Both the position numbers and the translations under genes were made by a program. 64,000 nt of DNA from Larix kaempferi. Taxonomy: Eukaryota > Streptophyta > Pinopsida > Pinales > Pinaceae. The stretch is taken from NCBI GenBank assembly GCA_027924585.1, contig BSBM01000261.1, positions 1 to 64,000 on the forward strand, in the 5' to 3' direction. This document shows, piece after piece, positions 57,323 through 64,000 of the stretch (within the stretch, counting starts at the first letter, position 1; every line of letters begins with the position of its first letter). The notes beneath the pieces were generated by a model. That model saw nothing but the letters and a program-made list of their open reading frames with translations, made no database searches and had not been told where the DNA came from.

Positions 57323-60300
57323 CTAATCTATCTCCACCATAGTAGAACTCACCCCCAACAGTGAATGAAGGTAAGAGAAATTCTTCTCAGTGAATCTCTT
57401 GGTGAAGATGTCTGCAATTTCCTCTTCTATAGGGCAATATTGCAGTACAATAGTTCTATCATGTACAAGCTCTAAGATGTAGTGCATGTGGATCTCGATA
57501 TTATTGGTCCTATGTCTTTCAAATGGATCCGTCAAGATATTTATATCACTTTGATTGTCACAAAAAATGACAGTAGAAGTGGTGCTACCAATATCAAACT
57601 CTGCTAGAATACCCTACAACCAAACTGCATGAATGCAAGCATTGACCGCTCCTCGATACTCTGCTTCTGTTTAAGATAAGGAAATGACATCCTACTTTTT
57701 TCTTGACCAGAAAATAGGCCTTGTACCAATCATGGAAACATATCCAGAAGTGGACTTCCGATCAATGCTATCACCCTCCCAATCCGAATCAGTGAATCCC
57801 ACTAAATCTAGCTCGGAATCTGTAGCATAGTGTATGCCAAAGTGTCTAGTACCCTGCACATAGTGCAAGATTCTCTTGGCTTCCCTCCAATGAATCTCAT
57901 GTGGCTACTGCATATATCTTGACACGACACTCACAACATAATAAATATCAGGCCTAGAATGTGTCAAGTATACAAGACTTCCAATCAACTGTCGATAAAG
58001 TGTCGAATCCACCAATGGTGTGGAATCACCATCCTCAAGTCTTATTCCCGAGAGGAATGGGAATGGTGTTGCCTTACAATATGACATATTAAACTTGTAT
58101 AGAAGGTATGATGCATATTTTTGCTGAGATATGGTGATCCCATCAAAATTTTGAGCAATCTCTAACCCAAGGAATTGCTTCAACAAGCCCAAATCACTCA
58201 TGTCAAAAGCTAGATTTAAAGCAGTTTTTGTGTTGCCAATCGAAGCAGGATTGCTTCCAGTTATCAAAAGGTAATCAACATAAAGTATAATGATTATAAA
58301 ATTACCTTTATGCTGCTGTAGGTACACATTTGGATCTGATTTTCACCTTGAAAAATTATGTGACAGAAGGAAGGAATCCATCTTTGCATACCAAGCTCTT
58401 GGGGCCTGTTTTAGACCATACAATGATTTCTTCAGTCTGCACACTAATGTCGGATCTGATATGTAGCCTTCAAGATTCTTCATGTAGATCTCTTCTTTCA
58501 TATCTCCATGTAGGAATTCACTCTACTCATCCATATGGTGCACTTCCCAGTGATTAGATGCGGAAATTGCCAAAACTAGGTGGATAGAATCCATCTTTGC
58601 AACCGGTGCAAAGGTCTCGGTGTAATACACTCCTTGAACTTGGGAGAAGCCTTTTGCAACCAACCTAGCTTTATATTTTCAGGTAGATCCATCTGCAACA
58701 ACTTTATTTCGGTAGACCCATTTGCATTGGACTAATTTCCTCCTAGGTGGAAGAGAAACTAGCTCCCATGTAGCATTTTTCTGAAGAGAACTGTACTCTT
58801 CATCCATGGCGGTTTGCCATCTCAGATATCGGTGGGCATGATAGTATGATTTAGGATATGAACCTATCATCAAAGAAAATTTTTCAGATAGAGAAGTATC
58901 AGAATATGAAAGAGCCATACCTGCTCTTTGAAAGTCTTCTCTAGTTCTTCTTGGATCGGCATTTCCAATGTTTGAGCCAACAGATTGGAGAGTATTTTGG
59001 GCCCACTTTCGCAACTGTTGGGGCTCATATGGATCTACATCTAAACCTGATATTTCATGTTCATCGACATATGATAAAATATCATAAATATCAGAACACA
59101 AACTATCATCATCTTCTTTTGAATCTTCTTCTTGTGGAGGAGGCAAATCAACAGTTTCTTCCTCGACTAGATTTAGATCTTGAAGCTATTCTTCAAATCT
59201 TACACTTTGCTCGATGAATATCTTTTTGGATCTGATATCCATGAGTTTGTAGCCTTTATATTCTTCATCATATCCAATGAGGATTCACTTAGTACTTTGC
59301 GGATCCAAATATTTTCTCTTCTTAGTCGGAATTCTAGCCCATGTAGTGGAGCCAAAAACCCTAATATTGGACACATTAGGCTTGTGACCAGTATAGGATT
59401 CGAAAGGAGTAGTACCTTTCATAGATGAGTGTGGAAGTATGTTTTGAATGTATGCAGAAACATTCATGGCCTCATCCCAAACATTTCCAGCCAAACCCTT
59501 TGACTCAAGAATACAAGTTGCCATCTCTTTTAGTGATCAGTTCTTCCTTTCCACTACACCATTCTCCTAAGGTGTGTAGGGAACAGTGTGCTGGATCTGA
59601 ATTTCATTTTCTGCACAAAGTTGCAGCAACTCTGATTTGATATATTCACCTCCATTATTAGATCTAAGATCTTTAATCTTGCTCTTGGTGGCAGTCTCAA
59701 TGGAAGCCTTGAAAATCTTGAATTTTTCTAGCACTTCCGACTTGTTTTTGAGAAAGTAGACCCAAGTAAATATGGAGAAGTCATCAATAAAAAGTTAGAA
59801 CATACCTCGATCCATTCATGGAGGTATTTGGCAGCGTACCATTGATATCATAATGGATCATCCCTAAAATGCAATTAGATCTGCTATCTTTTCCTTGATC
59901 AAACATGTGCTCGGGGTGCTTCCCAATGATGCAACCCTTGCATATCCCTTTCGAGGATTTGATTTTTGGAAGGCCATCAACCATGTGTTTGTTTTGCAGT
60001 AGCTACAAATACTTATAATTTAGGTGACCGTCATTTCCATGAGTGACAAGGGCACTTGGATTTTCATGTGGCAACAAGTGAGAAAACTCATATGCTTTTG
60101 CAGTATGATTAGCTTTTCCTACCACAATGAGTTTTCCACTTGAAATATCAAAAAATTTCAACTTTGTTAGGGCTTAATACAACTTCCTTTGGTGAACCAA
60201 TGTGTGTCATTTGATACACCGAAAGTAGATTCGAAGCTAAGGAGGGAACATAGAGAACATTCTGGGAACTGCCATGCTCTAAATGAATAGTACCTTTTCC

Positions 60301-60405
60301 CTTTGAAGAAATTTGAGAATCATCTCCCATGTGGATGGAGATGCAACTACCAGAATCTAATGATGAGAAGGAGTCTTTTGTAGAAACCATGTGGTTTGAA
60401 GCTCC
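57323..60405 (-). pseudogene. pol: Element E pol: protease, integrase, RT, RNase H, inactive
   Basis: Protease: the D-S-G active site reads D-stop-G (about 60400-60410) before A-S-N-H-M. Integrase: 59984-59784 and onward, with G-C-I-I-G-K-H; the acidic residue in R-S-D-N-G-G-E is changed to R-S-N-N-G-G-E (about 59660), and a stop precedes E-N-G-V-V-E-R-K-N. A linker rich in Asp/Glu/Ser follows (59146 to about 58900). RT: W-E-L-V-S-L-P and C-K-W-V-Y (about 58720), a stop after [16 protein letters not shown] (about 58400), then I-L-Y-V-D-Y, where Y-V-D-D is expected (about 58280). RNase H: D-S-D-W-E-G (about 57790), stops near 57695 and 57670, ending A-D-I-F-T-K-R-F near 57400. Confidence 0.9.
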
Positions 60406-61358
60406 CTAATCTATGAGAAGAGCTATAGAGTTCGAAACACTAGCCGTGAGAGCATGATCTCTTTTTGTATGATCATTTTTATCCTTCTTCCTTGCGTCAT
60501 CAGGAAGAGTAATGTTTTTTTTCTCTAAGAGAAGGGCCATCTGATCTATGGTCTTCTTCATGCATGAGCTTTCAGGATGAAAGGCCCTGCTGCAATAAGA
60601 ACATTTAGTCTTCTCTTTTCCCCTTTGTTTGTCTTTCTTTGAGCTAGATGGCTCATGTGACTGACTTGTCTTCTCCTTTTTCTTTGGATGATCAAGCTTT
60701 GGCTTCTCTTTCTTTTGCTTCCCTTTTCCCTTCGTAGCTTTGGATCCTCCAGCAAAAAGGGCTTGGTCTTTAGAGGTTTTCATGGTCCCCATTTGAACAA
60801 TCTTATCATGCTCTTTTGTCAAGGATTCAATGAAGGCATTCAAGGTAGGCATCTTCCAATTAGGAATTGTGAGCTTTCCCGTATTGAAAGTGGAAACAAA
60901 AACTGAATAATATTTTCCTAGCTTCGTAAGGATGGATAGAATCAATTGCTTATCTTCCTTTTCCACTCCACATTGCTTCAATAGCATTACCAAGTGCTTA
61001 AACTTAGTGAAGAAGTCATTGATGGTCTCAAAATTCTTAGGATTGAGTGCAATCAACTCATTCTCTAGCTGATAGAATCTCATTTCATCCTACTTTCCAA
61101 ATATTTGGAAAGTTGTTCCCACACCTCTTTCGGAGTAGTAAATCCTAAGAGAAGATCCTTAGAAATTTTGAGACAAAGGAAACCATAGGCTTCATCAAGT
61201 TTATTGAAGTATTTTTCCTCCTCTACTTCAGATGTAGCTTTGACTTCTAGGCCCATGGTGACTCTATAGAATCCCTTAGAGAACAATACTATCTCCATAT
61301 CATCCTTCCACTGATAATAGTTGAATGGAGTGAGGAGATTCGATGAAGAAGTGTCCAT
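60406..61358 (-). pseudogene. gag: Element E gag, frameshifted
   Basis: Starts M-D-T-S-S-S-N-L-L-T-P-F-N at 61358 and shows Y-Y-Q-W-K-D-D-M and E-V-W-E-Q-L-S-K-Y-L. A frameshift and stop at about 61083 separate it from the second half (R-F-Y-Q-L-E-N-E-L...). That half contains the zinc knuckle C-x2-C-x4-H-x4-C (CSYCSRAFHPESSC, about 60606-60565) after a Lys-rich stretch. This gag is a different family from A and C. Confidence 0.87.
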
Positions 61359-61655
61359 CTCAAGAAGATCGAATGCAATAGGAGGAGGAGAGAACCTGCA
61401 AATCACAAAACAAACAAGAAACTTTTAGGTTGACAACCTGCACTTTTCAAGTTCAATCACACCCAGAATTGGAGATCAAGCAAGCTTGAAGATCCAATGA
61501 TTAATATCCAGGAATTATGTGGAAACTCTTGACTTCTGGTGCAGAGTTGGAATTTTGGAGCAATAGATGCCACTGCAGAAAACTGCTACAATGTGAGTAA
61601 ACTTGCTCAATCATCATGAATGATCCCCGCAGAAAATTATTTGTGTCCCTACCAT

Positions 61656-61668
61656 GGCTCTAATACCA
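61656..61668 (-). promoter_or_regulatory. Element E primer-binding site
   Basis: Plus-strand ggctctaatacca, that is TGGTATTAGAGCC on the element strand, directly after the LTR. Met-tRNA type with one change. Confidence 0.88.
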
Positions 61669-62359
61669 TGTGAAATTCAAGCACAACAGATCTATGGAAC
61701 AAGAGAAATAGTTACAAGAGATGCATAAAGAATAATATGTGAAAACTGTGCAAAAGACTTGCAGCAGTGCTCTATTGATTTACTCAGAAGTAGAATACAA
61801 TACAATAATGTCACAATGAATGAATAATTCGAATTAACCAAGGAGGTCATTCGAATAGCCTGCATGGTGTAGTTGGTCTACACTAGGAGTCCTCATCATC
61901 AGATCAGTGGTAGTGTCATCAATGAACAAGTAATGGTCAACCAAGCATCAAACTAAGTCTGACTGAATGTAGGTAGGTGTAATTGATGCATGGAGCACTA
62001 ATGTAGTGAAGGATAATCCAAGGAGGGCACATGAGGAGCTGTCAGTAGTCATAACAGCCAAACTAGTCTCTCTAGATGTCCATCATAGTGTTTCAGTCAG
62101 TTAACTAGTCAATCTATCCTCAAATCAAGGAACAGATCCACAAATAATGCAACTAACTGAGTGTGTCACTGGTTGTAGGTAAGAGAGGGAACAGTTTGTC
62201 TCAAGAGATGAAAACAAGGCGCATCATGGACTAGGAGGGCTGGAACTGAGCAGAAACAAGCTCCTGGGGCTAGTAAACTAGGGACTAGGTGTTGGGAGAC
62301 TACAATACTGATGACTGGATGCATGCAAACATAAAGATGATGGTGAGAATATCCTAACA
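61669..62359 (-). repeat. Element E 5' LTR (691 bp)
   Basis: Collinear with 56460-57149. Drives transcription toward lower coordinates. Confidence 0.93.
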
Positions 62360-62364
62360 CCTCG

Positions 62365-62862
62365 AAGGTATTTATTTTCGTTTTCAAATGGTACATGTGT
62401 CGATTTGAATAACATGATCCCGATCAAACAATTATTGAACATGATAATAGATTTACCATGGTAAATACAAGGTTGTTTGAGCTAGGAACGAAGCCCTATG
62501 TTCTTCCAACCCAATGTGAACAGGTATTTTACTCTAAGGTTCTAGGTAGAGTGAGTTGGTCATTTGTTGTGATACACGATCCAAGGGGAAGCCCGATAAA
62601 GTATAACATAGAAGAAGGTAATGAAGACGTTCTCGAAGAAGAAAACGACATTGAAGATGATCATGTTCTAGAAGAAGATGTCGACGAATTAGTTGAATCA
62701 GATGATGTACCAGACAATGTCCATGAAGATGATATCGAAGATGACATGATGATCGTAATCGACATCGATGACGATGGCGATATGGCCAATCCTTACAATG
62801 TTGAATCTGGATCGAATGATACAGATGATGACCTAGATGAAGAAGATTATGAAGTCCATTGA
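62365..62862 (+). pseudogene. CACTA transposase C-terminus, after element E
   Basis: Completes the DUF4216 part: it joins D-F-N-S-F on the left of E to E-G-I-Y-F-R-F-Q and C-R-F-E on the right. A stop at about 62410 interrupts it; it resumes V-N-T-R-L-F-E-L-G-T-K-P-Y-V-L-P and C-E-Q-V-F-Y, the usual end of DUF4216. The tail is very acidic (long runs of Glu, Asp and Val) up to the TGA at 62860. The acidic tail is typical for TNP2-like proteins. Confidence 0.82.
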
Positions 62863-63411
62863 AGTGTATGAGGTATGCAATAATATATCTACTCTATATA
62901 TTTTAATTTAATATTGTGATAGAAATATTGAATTTTATTGTCAGTACGTATAATAAATTAACTGTTTCTTAGTGTTTTTTCCATTTTCTTGTATGTTATA
63001 ATTAGAAACATTGCTTGTTATACAGTTTGACAAAAAACACATTTAATTTTTTTTACATAGATATTTTTGTCGGGTTATGGAATTGAGAGTGACGTGAGGA
63101 GGGGAGGGACCATAAGAGATTAATCCACCTTCACATGGTTGGCCCTATTTAGTAGAGAATATTAAATTATTCTCGAAACAGAGAGAAGCTTAGTGAGGAA
63201 ATGCAAAATTATCATGCTAAACCAAATGGCATGCTTGATCACCATCATCTTCGTCATGATCATCATCATTGTATGATATCCAATGTAACTACCTAGAAAG
63301 ACCAACGACATTTGGCGTCGGTGATTTAGTGATCTCATCGGATTCTTTTGACGTCAGAAGTCTGATATCCGTCGCCTCTTTCCATCGATGGTATGGCGAG
63401 GTCATCGGATT
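62863..63411. other. CACTA 3' region
   Basis: Noncoding. Around 63300-63410 there are short motifs (gtcggtga, atcggatt, ctgatatccgtcg) like the left subterminal repeats. Confidence 0.5.
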
Positions 63412-63451
63412 TATCATCATCATCATCATATTCATATTCATCATCATCATC

Positions 63452-63504
<53 letters not shown>

Positions 63505-63559
63505 CATCATCATCATCCAATCATCATCCAATCATCATCATCATCATCATCATCATCAT
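63412..63559. repeat. (TCA)n microsatellite
   Basis: About 150 bp of tca/atc repeats with minor interruptions. All overlapping open frames (poly-His, poly-Ser, poly-Ile, poly-Asp, poly-Met) are translations of it. Confidence 0.97.
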
Positions 63560-63621
63560 TTCTCCATTTCTACCATCGAGGATAATCTATTTTCCCAAGT
63601 TGTTTTCCATCAAAAAAATTT

Positions 63622-64000
63622 CATGGGGCCAACGTTGAATTTTTTTAAATATGTGATGGCTTGTACTAAAATTTGGCATCGTTAGACTAGATGCATGCAT
63701 TGACGTTGTGCAAGGTTTTTCAGACTCAAACATGACTCACACTAACCATTGGAGCATCAAAAACCATACCTATAGATTAATTAATGTGCTACATGGGGCC
63801 AACGTTGAATTTTTTTAAATGTGTGTTGGCTTGGACTAAAATTTTCCATGGGTAGATTAGACGCATGCATTGACGGCATGGGAGGGTTTCCAGAATAAAA
63901 CATGACTGACACTAACCATTGGAGCATAAAAAACCATACCTATAGATTAAATAATGTGATACACGGGGCCAACGCTGAAATTTTTAAAATATGTACTGGC
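63622..64000 (+). repeat. 170-bp tandem repeat, continues past the window
   Basis: Units start at 63622, 63792 and 63962 (catggggccaacgttgaat and variants), exactly 170 bp apart. Two full units and 39 bp of a third are present. The two units share atgcatgcattgac, ctaaccattggagcat and accatacctatagatta. Confidence 0.93.

Larger units (their letters stand above)
56460..62359 (-). mobile_element. E: Ty1/copia element nested in the CACTA transposase gene
   Basis: Reads on the minus strand. LTRs are 61669-62359 (5' for the element) and 56460-57149 (3'), 691 and 690 bp, TGTTAG...TTTCACA on the element strand. Gag-pol lies between. The primer site (TGGTATTAGAGCC on the minus strand, ending at 61668) and a purine tract (complement of 57150-57160) are in the right places. 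The flanks are ccttc (56455-56459) and cctcg (62360-62364); the transposase reading shows the second copy is CCTTC with one T lost. The element is 5900 bp. Confidence 0.95.
52771..64000 (+). mobile_element. CACTA (En/Spm) element, interrupted by element E, right end not seen
   Basis: The left end is marked by subterminal repeats of TCGGATATCCGA type at 52808-52965, shared with 39.1-39.4 kb. A TNP2-type transposase gene follows (53167-56459 and 62365-62862). Related motifs (cggatt, ctgatatccgtcg) appear at 63340-63410, suggesting the right subterminal region. No clear CACTA end was found on either side: ctacagag at 52771 may be a decayed left terminus, and the right end may lie beyond the window. 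Confidence 0.7.

Noticed and set aside
63269-63685. Poly-Asp, poly-His, poly-Ser and poly-Ile proteins
   Set aside because: All are translations of the (TCA)n microsatellite.

Overview
The window looks like repeat-dominated nuclear DNA from a land plant with a large genome. It is AT-rich and holds no intact host gene I can recognise. Nearly everything identifiable is a transposable element: Ty1/copia LTR retrotransposons with Met-tRNA-type primer sites, a CACTA (En/Spm) DNA transposon with a TNP2-type transposase, a TRIM, a small coding-poor LTR element, LINE remnants and a foldback MITE. The style suggests a gymnosperm or another large-genome plant, but that is inference only.

Layout. 623-3099: a small complete LTR element (T1) in pyrimidine-rich DNA, TSD TCCTC. 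3.5-6.4 kb: AT-rich spacer. 6435-19728: an old copia element (A) split at the end of its RNase H by a young copia-derived element (B, 11436-18932, TSD CATAG). B has lost gag and integrase but keeps RNase H, and carries several tandem arrays. 19.7-22.2 kb: unrecognised open frames and spacer. 22.2-24.3 kb: a minus-strand RNase H remnant interrupted by a 1592-bp TRIM (D). 26.37-32.35 kb: a third copia element (C) with a heavily deleted 5' LTR. 32.4-38.6 kb: AT-rich spacer with a foldback MITE inside one copy of a tandem duplication (the other copy is an empty site), plus degenerate short repeats. 38.6-39.1 kb: plant-mobile-domain (PMD) pseudogene, abutting CACTA-like end sequence. 40.7-41.0 kb: minisatellite. 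41.6-45.9 kb: decayed minus-strand coding remnants. 46.03-49.4 kb: tandem array of a 914-bp unit. 51.27-52.05 kb: old 393-bp duplication. 52.8 kb to the window end: CACTA element with a decayed multi-exon TNP2 gene, split by a minus-strand copia element (E, 56460-62359); the transposase C-terminus resumes at 62365. The right edge carries a (TCA)n tract and a 170-bp tandem repeat running off the window.

How they relate. Nesting gives relative ages: A before B, CACTA before E, the RNase H remnant before D. All four copia pol regions carry lesions at catalytic positions or in frame, so none should move unaided. B and T1 nevertheless have near-identical LTRs, which points to recent movement in trans. 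I found no rRNA, no confident tRNA, no CRISPR array and no prokaryotic-style operon.
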